64,000 nucleotides of DNA, from NCBI GenBank assembly GCA_017999835.1, contig JAGNLA010000005.1, positions 67,471 through 131,470 of the forward strand. Direction: 5' to 3'. A program made the position numbers and the translations under genes. The stretch comes from Caldisericia bacterium (GTDB taxonomy: Bacteria > Caldisericota > Caldisericia > JAAYUI01). Shown piece after piece: positions 44,172-52,192 of this stretch. Position 1 is the first letter of the stretch. Every line of letters starts with the position of its first letter. The notes under the pieces were generated by a model. That model was not told the origin of the DNA. It did not search any database and saw nothing but the letters and a program-made list of their open reading frames with translations.

Positions 44172-45944
44172 TTAGTCATTTTTTGGCAAAGGAACCGAGA
44201 AGCTGAATGTGCTGCCAACACCAAGCTCGGAGTCAGCCCAAACCTTGCCTTCATGAGCAGAAATGATGTGTTTTACAATAGCAAGCCCGAGTCCTGTTCC
44301 ACCACCGGTATTTCTGTCACGTCCTGCCTGCGCTCTGTAGAAACGCTCGAAAATCCTTGGCAGGTGACGTTTCTCCATCCCCTGTCCGTGGTCTTTTACC
44401 TCGAGAATGTAATCATTTTCAAGTTTTCTGCCTGAGACGGAAATAATCGTGTCTGGCTGGCTGAAGTTGATGGCGTTGTCAACATAATTAGACACCGCAT
44501 GCTCGATAAGCTGGGGGTTTATCCTACACATGCAGGTCTCAACCGATGCTTCAATTTTCAGACCCTTCTGCTCAACTTTTGAGGAAATAAACGAAATTGC
44601 AGAGTTTATTGGAGTAGCAATCTCACTGATTTCAAACTGAACCGTTCCCTTTTGGGTGGATTCCTCTATGCTTGACAACTCCAGCATGTCCTCGATGATT
44701 CTGTTGAGCCTGACTGTGTGTTTCTGGATTATTTGCAGGAACCTTTCGCGATCGTTGGGGTCTTCACCTGCACCTGAAATGAGTGTTTCAACAAAACCTT
44801 TTATCGATGTTATCGGTGTTCTCAGCTCGTGGCTGACGTTTGCCACAAAGTCTTTCCTTACAGTTTCCAAGTGTCTCAAATCAGTAGTCTCTGACAAAAC
44901 GATTATAATTCCATGCTTTGTATCTTTTGGTACTTTAAGAATCGAGCTGTGTACTTGAAAGAGTCGCTCCGAGTCAGCCATTATGGCTATCTCGGTTTCA
45001 GATTCAGTGTCAGACTGAAGGGATTTCTGAATGAAAGACAGCAATGAAGCGCTTCTTGTCACTTCCTGCATCAGCTTTCCTCTGACGTTTTCAACCTTCA
45101 CGCCAAGCATTCTGCAAGCAGCGCCGTTTGCGCCAATCAAACGTTCGTTGGGACCGACCGCCATGACACCTTCAGTCATGCTCTCCAGAACCGAATCGAG
45201 CATGTTTCTCTGAGACTCAAGCTCGCCCATCATGACTTTGAGTTTTCCGGTGGTTTCGTTAAGCCCTTCGGCCAGTTGAGACAATTCCAATGTTTGCAAC
45301 GGCTTTATCCTGTATGACAAATCGCCGGATGCCAGCTTTGCCAGACCTTTTTTTAAAGGCTCCAGCCTTGAGGTCATCTGCTTTGAAACCAGCCACGTTG
45401 CGAGTGCAGCAAGCAATATTGAAATCAAAAATGCCAGAAATATTTCTGTACCAAGTTTTGACAATATGTCTGAAACAGCAAACATCGGCGTCTGGATGAT
45501 TATTGCGCCAAGCAATTCCTGCTTGTCCAATATCGGAATCGAACAGACGATCATCTTGTTGCTGTCGTAGACGTCGTCGATTGTCGATTGTGGCGTGGAC
45601 TGGAGTAGTCTGCCGTCCTGAAGCACTTTTGAAATATTTGGCAGGTTTTGCCTGCCAGTCGAGTCAACCACTACATCGCCATTGGTCAAAACTATTGAGA
45701 CCCTGGCCCGAAGTGCTTTTGCCGCATCTGCCAAAACATGCTGGAGCTGGGGATCGTTATTTATATAAGCGTCTGAAAGTGGTTGTTTAAAAGTATCAGC
45801 ATCACTGATCAAATCAGACTGCGTGTAGCTGATGATGTATGCTCTTGCCGATATGGCTAGAAAAATTGTTTGAAACAGCAAGAGTACAGCTGTAATGGCA
45901 AGAAACGACGGAAAAAGCTTCCAAAGTAGTTTAGTTTTCTTCAC
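44172..45944 (-). CDS. phoR: Sensor histidine kinase PhoR-like
   Basis: 590 residues from GTG at 45944, sharing one base with the phoB-like stop. Two membrane helices (FLAITAVLLLFQTIFLAISA; FLAFLISILLAALATWLV) bracket an extracytoplasmic sensor of ~140 residues, then HAMP, a PAS domain (~250-350), and the kinase: H-box FVANVSHELRTPITSIKGF, N-box YVDNAINFS, GGGTGLGLAIV. Position before pstS indicates phosphate control. Confidence 0.92.
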   Translation of the reverse strand: MKKTKLLWKLFPSFLAITAVLLLFQTIFLAISARAYIISYTQSDLISDADTFKQPLSDAYINNDPQLQHVLADAAKALRARVSIVLTNGDVVVDSTGRQNLPNISKVLQDGRLLQSTPQSTIDDVYDSNKMIVCSIPILDKQELLGAIIIQTPMFAVSDILSKLGTEIFLAFLISILLAALATWLVSKQMTSRLEPLKKGLAKLASGDLSYRIKPLQTLELSQLAEGLNETTGKLKVMMGELESQRNMLDSVLESMTEGVMAVGPNERLIGANGAACRMLGVKVENVRGKLMQEVTRSASLLSFIQKSLQSDTESETEIAIMADSERLFQVHSSILKVPKDTKHGIIIVLSETTDLRHLETVRKDFVANVSHELRTPITSIKGFVETLISGAGEDPNDRERFLQIIQKHTVRLNRIIEDMLELSSIEESTQKGTVQFEISEIATPINSAISFISSKVEQKGLKIEASVETCMCRINPQLIEHAVSNYVDNAINFSQPDTIISVSGRKLENDYILEVKDHGQGMEKRHLPRIFERFYRAQAGRDRNTGGGTGLGLAIVKHIISAHEGKVWADSELGVGSTFSFSVPLPKND

Positions 45945-46627
45945 TATTCCTTGAACCTGTAGCCTACGCCCCGGACGGTTTCAATGAGTTCACTGGATTC
46001 ACCAAGCTTTTTTCGTAAGCCCGTGATGCACACGTCGACCGACCGGTCGGTGACCGAATAATCCTCACCATGTATTGAATCAACAATCTGGTATCTTGTA
46101 AAGACCCAGCCCTTGTGTCGGGCAAGGAAGTGGAGCACATCAAACTCCATCGGCGTTAGTTTTATCTTTTCGTTGTCAACGACAACCATGTGCTTGCCCG
46201 GGTCGATGAGAATTGTGTCAATTGTGATTACTTCATTTGGGTTGGCTGGTCCTTGCTGTTTTCTGCGAAGCAGAGCCTTGACCCTTGCCACCAAAATCTT
46301 AGTGCTGAAAGGTTTTGTTATGTAGTCGTCAGCACCAAGCTCAAGCCCTTTGACCACGTCGTTTTCTGAGCCCTTTGCCGTGACAATGATGACCGGAATG
46401 CCGGCATACTGCGAGTTTGCTCTGATGGTTTTGCAAAAGGTCAGCCCGTCCATGCCTGGCAGCATGAGGTCGAGAACAATTACTGAAGGATTCACTTTCT
46501 TGAGAATCCCCAACCCTTCCTCTGCAGACTTTGCCGCAAAAGTGGAAAAACCCTCTTTTCGCAGGTTATAGTCCTCAAGTACGGCTATATCTTCATCATC
46601 TTCAATAATCAGTGCAGTGTCAGCCAT
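45944..46627 (-). CDS. phoB: OmpR/PhoB-family response regulator
   Basis: 227 residues from ATG at 46627. Receiver domain with acidic pocket IEDDED, phosphoacceptor Asp in VIVLDLMLPG, and Lys in YITKPF; C-terminal winged helix (LTPMEFDVLHFLARHKG; VDVCITGLRKKLG). The longer frame reaching 46720 lacks support: a TATAAT ends 10 nt before this ATG. First gene of the phosphate regulon here. Confidence 0.93.
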   Translation of the reverse strand: MADTALIIEDDEDIAVLEDYNLRKEGFSTFAAKSAEEGLGILKKVNPSVIVLDLMLPGMDGLTFCKTIRANSQYAGIPVIIVTAKGSENDVVKGLELGADDYITKPFSTKILVARVKALLRRKQQGPANPNEVITIDTILIDPGKHMVVVDNEKIKLTPMEFDVLHFLARHKGWVFTRYQIVDSIHGEDYSVTDRSVDVCITGLRKKLGESSELIETVRGVGYRFKE

Positions 46628-46637
46628 CGCTAACAAT

Positions 46638-46666
46638 ATTATACCCCAATGTTTGCCAAATGTTAG
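46638..46666 (-). promoter_or_regulatory. Promoter of the phoB-phoR-pst cluster
   Basis: CTAACA (46666-46661), 17-nt spacer, TATAAT (46643-46638), 10 nt to ATG at 46627; no SD. Whether pstS has its own promoter was not resolved. Confidence 0.5.
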
Positions 46667-46756
46667 CAGGAGCAAACATCCAAAATGCTCTTGAATTCCC
46701 TGTGTAAGATTGCATTGCAACCGTTTTTCGTTATCATTGTCAAGCAGAGGTGAAAC

Positions 46757-47206
46757 ATGTGGAAAGAATTTAAAGAGTTTGCGCTGAAAGGCAACGTGAT
46801 TGACCTGGCCGTGGGTCTTATCATCGGTGCAGCGTTTGGCACCATCGTAAAATCACTGGTTGACGACATCATCATGCCACTTATCGGTCAGCTCGTGGGC
46901 AAAGTCGATTTTGCCAACCTCTACATCCTCATCTCCGAAGGCAAAACCCCTGGACCGTACTCCTCACTAGTGGACGCAAAAACTGCCGGAGCCGTCACCT
47001 GGAACTACGGAAGTTTTATCAATACCATCGTCAATTTCATCATCATCGCATTCTCGATTTTTATGGTCATCAAGCTGTTCAATAAACTCAAAAAACAGCC
47101 CAAACCAGCAGAAGTTATCCCAACAACGAAAGAATGCCCATATTGCTTTTCCACCATTCCAATAAAAGCAACTAGATGCCCGAACTGCACCTCTGAGCTC
47201 AAATGA
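46757..47206 (+). CDS. mscL: Large-conductance mechanosensitive channel with C-terminal zinc ribbon
   Basis: 149 residues. N-terminal helix and gate [20 protein letters not shown], second membrane helix [20 protein letters not shown]. Opens under membrane tension to release solutes. Instead of the usual C-terminal bundle helix alone, the tail ends in a CPYC...CPNC zinc ribbon (residues ~125-143). AGAGGTGA SD before ATG. The next gene overlaps by 4 nt. Confidence 0.95.
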   Translation: MWKEFKEFALKGNVIDLAVGLIIGAAFGTIVKSLVDDIIMPLIGQLVGKVDFANLYILISEGKTPGPYSSLVDAKTAGAVTWNYGSFINTIVNFIIIAFSIFMVIKLFNKLKKQPKPAEVIPTTKECPYCFSTIPIKATRCPNCTSELK

Positions 47207-48195
47207 CAGAAGACATACAATTTTTGCTTGAAAAAGGCAATCCTTCAATACAGTACCGGACAAAACTGGAAATACTGGCCGAAAAACAGGATAATCTAGA
47301 GATTTCTGAACTTTACAGCAAGATTCTCGAGGATCCCCAGGTTTTGCATTGCTTTTCGCTTGTTCAGGAGGATGGCAGTCTGGGAACACTTTTCCACACA
47401 ACCGGTGAACAAGATCCCTTTCAAGGCTCTGAGATAAGCATCCGATTTTTGTGCGAAATGGGTGTCAAGTCCGACCATCCAATTCTCAAAGCTGGTCTGG
47501 ACGCACTTCTAAAACCTGAAGGGACAAAAGAACTGGCTCCAAAAAATGAGGCCTACTCTGACGGTGGGGAGCTGATCATCGGCTCACTGTTTGCCAGGGC
47601 AGGCATTGAAAACAGGGTTGCTCGCAAACGCTGCGAGATAGCCCTGGACTCATTTGCGCAAACTCTAAGATTCAAAACCTATGAACAGGTAGCGACAGAA
47701 TTCAGGCAGCAGCTGGTTTACGAGGATGGCATCCGCTGGCCTTGCATCTACGACCTCAAAGCCCTGGCTTTCACAAAGCAGTGGCGAACAGTCGAGAACC
47801 TCATGCTCCTTGAGAGAGCAATCGACCACCTGCAATCGTTCGTCCCTTATGTGAAACTCTACCAAAGAAGTGGAAACACTTTCTACGCGCCTGCAGAAGC
47901 TCTTCAGGACGAATTCCTGCCAGACATTGAAAACCTGCCAAAAGGCGAGGCGCACAAGTGGTGGAACCGAATGGAACTGGTTGCAAGGTGCTCGGTCAAA
48001 CCCAAAGTTTTCACAACACAGCTGAAAAAGCTTCAAGAATTGGACAATGAATTCTTGTCACAGACTTTCAACGACGGCCGCATAAGAGGTTGGAACGCCT
48101 ACCACGGCCTTAAGCTCATGCAGGACTGGAAAGAAAACAAGCGTTTGGTTGACATGCTTTTCAGGAAGCAGCTTATAGTCAAGCATTCATCATAA
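47203..48195 (+). CDS. Alpha-toroid-like (prenyltransferase/cyclase-fold-like) protein of unknown function
   Basis: 330 residues. The start [20 protein letters not shown] followed by [14 protein letters not shown] matches a widespread uncharacterised family with a terpenoid-cyclase/prenyltransferase-type alpha-alpha toroid, often misannotated as NifH. No catalytic Asp-rich motif of real cyclases is seen. No signal peptide. ATGA overlap with mscL suggests co-transcription. Confidence 0.6.
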   Translation: MTEDIQFLLEKGNPSIQYRTKLEILAEKQDNLEISELYSKILEDPQVLHCFSLVQEDGSLGTLFHTTGEQDPFQGSEISIRFLCEMGVKSDHPILKAGLDALLKPEGTKELAPKNEAYSDGGELIIGSLFARAGIENRVARKRCEIALDSFAQTLRFKTYEQVATEFRQQLVYEDGIRWPCIYDLKALAFTKQWRTVENLMLLERAIDHLQSFVPYVKLYQRSGNTFYAPAEALQDEFLPDIENLPKGEAHKWWNRMELVARCSVKPKVFTTQLKKLQELDNEFLSQTFNDGRIRGWNAYHGLKLMQDWKENKRLVDMLFRKQLIVKHSS

Positions 48196-48316
48196 CCTTT
48201 TTCTTGCCTTTATAGTTTAATGCAATTTTATGGCAACTACTTGACATTTAAGGTTAATTGCGGTATTTGAGTATTTAAGTAATTAATATCACCTAACCCC
48301 AAGGAGGTTGAAGGAT

Positions 48317-48772
48317 ATGAAAAAAACATTGACAGTTTTTGTGATAATATTGGCAGTCATAGCCATGCTTGTTGGAACGGTTTTCATTTATATGGGATTC
48401 TCAAAGCAGTCCGAAGTTAAGGCTGGACTTGCTGAAGAGAAGGTCGCTTACAACTTCACTGATGACAAGACTGCAGCCCCGACTCCTGTTCAGTCGATGA
48501 CCGATCTTGAAAACATGGCAAAAACACTCAAATCCCACAGAAACAAGATTGCTCCATCATACAGCGAACTGACAGCCAGGAATGAATCCAAAAAATTTGA
48601 CCCATCAAATCCAGCCAACCTGACTTATGTTCAGGCAATGAATCTTGAAAACTCTGTCCGAATCGCGCTCCTTGCATCTGGCATGACATGGATGATGATT
48701 GGTGTTGGCGCATTCATGTGGCTGGTTGGCATAGCACTGGTTTTTGTCTCAATGGTGATGATGAAATCCTGA
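48317..48772 (+). CDS. Small membrane protein
   Basis: 151 residues from ATG at 48317; AAGGAGG 9 nt upstream rules out the TTG at 48308. One N-terminal helix (LTVFVIILAVIAMLVGTVFIY) and one or two C-terminal helices (ASGMTWMMIGVGAFMWLVGIA) flank an ~80-residue soluble loop. Not recognised. Confidence 0.68.
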   Translation: MKKTLTVFVIILAVIAMLVGTVFIYMGFSKQSEVKAGLAEEKVAYNFTDDKTAAPTPVQSMTDLENMAKTLKSHRNKIAPSYSELTARNESKKFDPSNPANLTYVQAMNLENSVRIALLASGMTWMMIGVGAFMWLVGIALVFVSMVMMKS

Positions 48773-48805
48773 TTGAAAACCTCTTTAAATATCCCTCTTC
48801 CCTTT

Positions 48806-48836
48806 GCGGCAGCTCCTCCCAGGCTGCCGCTTTTTT
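48806..48836 (+). terminator. Intrinsic terminator
   Basis: GCGGCAGC (48806-48813) and GCTGCCGC (48823-48830), then TTTTTT (48831-48836). Ends the small membrane protein gene. Confidence 0.92.
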
Positions 48837-48895
48837 GTTGGCTTGCCCTTAAAAAATCAAATTGATATAATCAAAACCAAACACAAGGAGGAACC

Positions 48896-50050
48896 ATGCT
48901 TTACAGAAAATTCGGAAACACAGGCGTTGACGTTTCAATTCTCGGATTCGGACTGATGAGGTTACCGCTTACAACCGACGACGAGACAGATCCCGACCGC
49001 AACAAGAAAATTGACGAAACCCAAGCCATTCGCATGGTGGATAAAGCCATAGACTCTGGCATAAATTATTTCGATACAGCCTACGTCTATCACGGGGAGG
49101 TCAGCGAAACCTTTACCGGAAAGGCTTTGTCAGGTGGCAAGCGAAACAAAGTTCTTCTGGCCACAAAGAGCCCTGTTTGGAAAGCCAAGGAACCAGCAGA
49201 TTTCGAAAAGTTCCTCGACACACAGCTTGAGCGACTCCAGACCGACCACATCGATTTCTATCTGCTCCACTCGCTTTCTTTAGGTGTGTTCAACAAAATA
49301 GTCGAGTTGGACGTGTTTAATCAGATGGAGAAGTTTAGAAAAGCTGGCAAGATAAGATTTCTTGGCTTCTCGTTCCATGACGATCATGAAAACTTCTTTA
49401 CCATTTTTGACAGCTACAAATTTGATTTCTGCCAGATCCAGTACAACTTCCTTGACGAGGAGTTCCAGGCTGGTAGAGCTGGCATGCTCCACGCAGCAAA
49501 GGTCAATGCTGGCTTGGTGGCAATGGAACCGCTTCGCGGTGGAGACCTGACAAAAAGAGTGCCCCAACCCATACAAAAAATCTGGGACTCGATGCCGACA
49601 AAACGCACACCAGCTCAATGGGCTCTCCGCTGGGTGTGGAACCACCCACAGTTCTCGCTGCTGCTTTCAGGCATGACCACCATGGAACAGCTTGAGGAAA
49701 ATATCAAGACAGCCTCGGATGCAAGCGCCAATTCGCTGACTACAGAAGAGCTGGAGAAGATTAGCCAGGTCAGGGACACTTACAGGACGCTGATTGCCGT
49801 GCCATGCACAAAATGTCAGTATTGCATGCCGTGCCCGTCAGGCGTTGCCATTCCGGACAACTTCAGCGTTTACAACGACCATCATATGTTTGGCAAGTCC
49901 GATAGCGGCAAATACATCTACAAAAACTTCATTCCTGACCATGTAAAGGCTGACAAATGCACCCAATGCGGAGAGTGCGAAGAAAAATGCCCGCAACAGA
50001 TTCCAATTCGGGAAAAACTCAAGGAAGTGGTTGAGACGCTGGGAAAATAG
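48896..50050 (+). CDS. Aldo/keto reductase with C-terminal 4Fe-4S domain
   Basis: 384 residues. Aldo/keto reductase barrel with GFGLMRLPL, catalytic Asp/Tyr in YFDTAYVYHG, and the Lys in LATKSPVW. The C-terminal ~90 residues carry CTKCQYCMPCP and CTQCGECEEKCP, ferredoxin-like cluster motifs. Such proteins are common in anaerobes and are thought to be ferredoxin-linked oxidoreductases of unknown substrate. AAGGAGG SD. A fragment matching its last codons recurs at 50757-50786. Confidence 0.9.
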   Translation: MLYRKFGNTGVDVSILGFGLMRLPLTTDDETDPDRNKKIDETQAIRMVDKAIDSGINYFDTAYVYHGEVSETFTGKALSGGKRNKVLLATKSPVWKAKEPADFEKFLDTQLERLQTDHIDFYLLHSLSLGVFNKIVELDVFNQMEKFRKAGKIRFLGFSFHDDHENFFTIFDSYKFDFCQIQYNFLDEEFQAGRAGMLHAAKVNAGLVAMEPLRGGDLTKRVPQPIQKIWDSMPTKRTPAQWALRWVWNHPQFSLLLSGMTTMEQLEENIKTASDASANSLTTEELEKISQVRDTYRTLIAVPCTKCQYCMPCPSGVAIPDNFSVYNDHHMFGKSDSGKYIYKNFIPDHVKADKCTQCGECEEKCPQQIPIREKLKEVVETLGK

Positions 50051-50088
50051 CTTATTCCAAATCTAGCAAAAACCTCGATAAAATTATT

Positions 50089-50125
50089 CACCCCTGCGAA
50101 AAAACCGCAGGGGTGATGTTTTTTT
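50089..50125 (+). terminator. Intrinsic terminator of the aldo/keto reductase gene
   Basis: CACCCCTGCG (50089-50098) and CGCAGGGGTG (50106-50115), then T7 at 50119-50125. Confidence 0.92.
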
Positions 50126-50138
50126 GAGCATCTTACTT

Positions 50139-50633
50139 CTATTTCAATTTCACTGTCTCTGCAAGAGCTCTTAATTCCGCATTTTCTTCATGATCATATC
50201 CCTGGAAATCTGAATATATCTGGATTGCCAGTGCGAATCCTTCAAACGAACCTATGCCCATTATGCCATATTTAAGCGGGATCTGTTTGTCACCGTTTTT
50301 GAAATCGAAGAAGTCAAATTTTACACCGTTGATTTCGATTTGATATTCCTTCAGTATCTCATTGCCCATGCCCGGAAATGCGCTCTTTATATTTCCATAA
50401 ACGGTTGTTCCATCCATCTGGCCGTATCTCATCAGTGCAAATGACCCCCAGGGAAGATCTGGATAGAAAATTACCATTTTCATATCGCCTTCCTCACGGG
50501 TTTCCTGTTTCCAGCCATCATATGCTTTGAAAGTAATCTCGTTCAATTCATAGTCTTTCATCGGGGGGAGCAATGACCCACCGCATCCTGCCAGAACAAC
50601 TATAACTGCAATAAAAGCAATAATTTTTCTCAC
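50139..50633 (-). CDS. Lipoprotein of unknown function
   Basis: 164 residues from GTG at 50633 (GGAGG upstream). Lipobox VVLAGCGG. The mature part is a mixed alpha/beta domain (ITFKAYDGWKQETREEGD; YPDLPWGSFALMRYG), reminiscent of PsbP/DcrB-type small envelope lipoproteins. Not firmly assigned. Confidence 0.72.
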   Translation of the reverse strand: MRKIIAFIAVIVVLAGCGGSLLPPMKDYELNEITFKAYDGWKQETREEGDMKMVIFYPDLPWGSFALMRYGQMDGTTVYGNIKSAFPGMGNEILKEYQIEINGVKFDFFDFKNGDKQIPLKYGIMGIGSFEGFALAIQIYSDFQGYDHEENAELRALAETVKLK

Positions 50634-50756
50634 AATTCACCTCCACGGTAGAGTATGTTTATTTAGCCGGACTTGTCAAATATTTCGTAAACCCGAGCCC
50701 TGGATTATACGATGACAACAAAGAGAGGACAAAAGAGAATAACAATCAGCAGGTCA

Positions 50757-50786
50757 AGATAGCGGTTGAGACGCTGGGGGAGTGAA
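50757..50786 (+). pseudogene. Remnant of an aldo/keto reductase 3' end
   Basis: GCGGTTGAGACGCTGGG then a stop (AVETLGE*) repeats the last codons of the gene at 48896-50050 (GTGGTTGAGACGCTGGG, VVETLGK*), 16 of 17 bases identical in the core. No upstream part of the gene is present. It lies on the far side of the lipoprotein gene. Confidence 0.5.
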
Positions 50787-50806
50787 ATCTTTCAATACAT
50801 AAGTCT

Positions 50807-52117
50807 TTAAAACAATCTCAATATGACATTTATCATCCCTGTAGCTAAAACTCCAAGAATGATTATTGCAATGCATATCCAATATTGACCCCAGTCAATA
50901 AGGAAATTTTGGTTTGTTGGTAAACTTGTGTTAATAGTTTTGATGCTAAAAGCTGCGTAATAAGAACTTTTAGAAGGAATCATATAGATATCTTTCATAG
51001 TATATGCATAAATCCAATGTTTTTCATATTCATCAGAACCTATTATGACATACTGTATATCTTTCGGTAATCCAGTAAATGCGATATATTCTAGAAAACC
51101 GAAATCATTAACAATACCTGGGCTTAAAAAACCTCCAGCTTTCTTAATCGCAAGTAACCCGAAAGAATTCAATCCTTCATATAAATACCAAGGCCACTCA
51201 AAATCACTAGAATTTACTTTTTTATATTTATACCCTTTTGCGTCAAAAGAAATCATACTTTCTCTATAATCTTTTACAAACATTGATCCCAAAGCAACTT
51301 CAAGAAACCCATCCTCAATTTTTCGTCCTTTAACGTCTGGCACTTGTTTTGAAAAAAGAACATTCATATCGCTGTCAAATATTATTGCTTTTTTTCTATC
51401 AAGCAGCAGGGTTGCAAAAATTTCATTTTTATAATCATCATTTATCTGAACAGATGAATTAACATCAAATGATGAAATCGATTTAATAATTTTCAAAATA
51501 CCGCTTATCAAAGTATATTTTATTAATTCTTTACCGTCATAAACGAACAAATTTCGTTCATTAGAATACCCAGACCCGGATACGTAGTTAAGTATCTTTC
51601 TCTCAATTTGACATGTTTTCTTGCCTGTCAAATCATATACATTGATTTTATTCATACCATCTTGAAGCGTAATCCAAAACAGACCATTATCTTTATAAAT
51701 GTTTATTATTTCTGATCCTGAAACAACAAATGTATCTGACAGAACAATCTGATCGCTATACTGATTTACTTTGAATATAGATATGTATTGAGTTTTCTCT
51801 TTGTCATGCAAGACAAAAAAAAGAGTCGAGTACTGGTCATCTGTCAAGGCACTCTGCCAGTCAAGTATTTCTCCAGGCATTTCAAAACTTGCTATCAGTT
51901 TGTCGAGCATTTTGTCAGAATAAGCGTTCAATTTATCGCCTTTATGTGTTATCACTAAGGAACCCTTTACATCTGCGGTGTCAAAGGATTCCAGAATCCT
52001 GCCAGCGTCAATAGGTTTCGTCGTATATCCTGGTGAAACCGAATAGATTCTAAATTCTGGAACCATCGTTATTAGAGATATTATCGCAATCAAAACAAAC
52101 CTGACCCTTATTCTCAA
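50807..52117 (-). CDS. AT-rich hypothetical exported/membrane protein
   Basis: 436 residues from a TTG start with GAGGTGA upstream. N-terminal signal/anchor VRFVLIAIISLITMVPEF and a C-terminal membrane helix (WICIAIIILGVLATGMINVIL). Between them, strand-rich repeats (KINVYDLTGKK; RKAIIFDSDMNVLFSK) suggest a degenerate propeller. AT content is clearly higher than in neighbours, so it may be acquired. Unknown function. Confidence 0.68.
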   Translation of the reverse strand: MRIRVRFVLIAIISLITMVPEFRIYSVSPGYTTKPIDAGRILESFDTADVKGSLVITHKGDKLNAYSDKMLDKLIASFEMPGEILDWQSALTDDQYSTLFFVLHDKEKTQYISIFKVNQYSDQIVLSDTFVVSGSEIINIYKDNGLFWITLQDGMNKINVYDLTGKKTCQIERKILNYVSGSGYSNERNLFVYDGKELIKYTLISGILKIIKSISSFDVNSSVQINDDYKNEIFATLLLDRKKAIIFDSDMNVLFSKQVPDVKGRKIEDGFLEVALGSMFVKDYRESMISFDAKGYKYKKVNSSDFEWPWYLYEGLNSFGLLAIKKAGGFLSPGIVNDFGFLEYIAFTGLPKDIQYVIIGSDEYEKHWIYAYTMKDIYMIPSKSSYYAAFSIKTINTSLPTNQNFLIDWGQYWICIAIIILGVLATGMINVILRLF

Positions 52118-52192
52118 ACGTCACCTCTCAAACAAATGTTAGCATAAACGTGCAAATATGACAACATCTCCCTTATAAAATCAATTATCCTT

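Noticed and set aside
44111-44254. 48-residue N-terminal extension of PstS
   Set aside because: The lipoprotein signal peptide and SD place the start at 44110.
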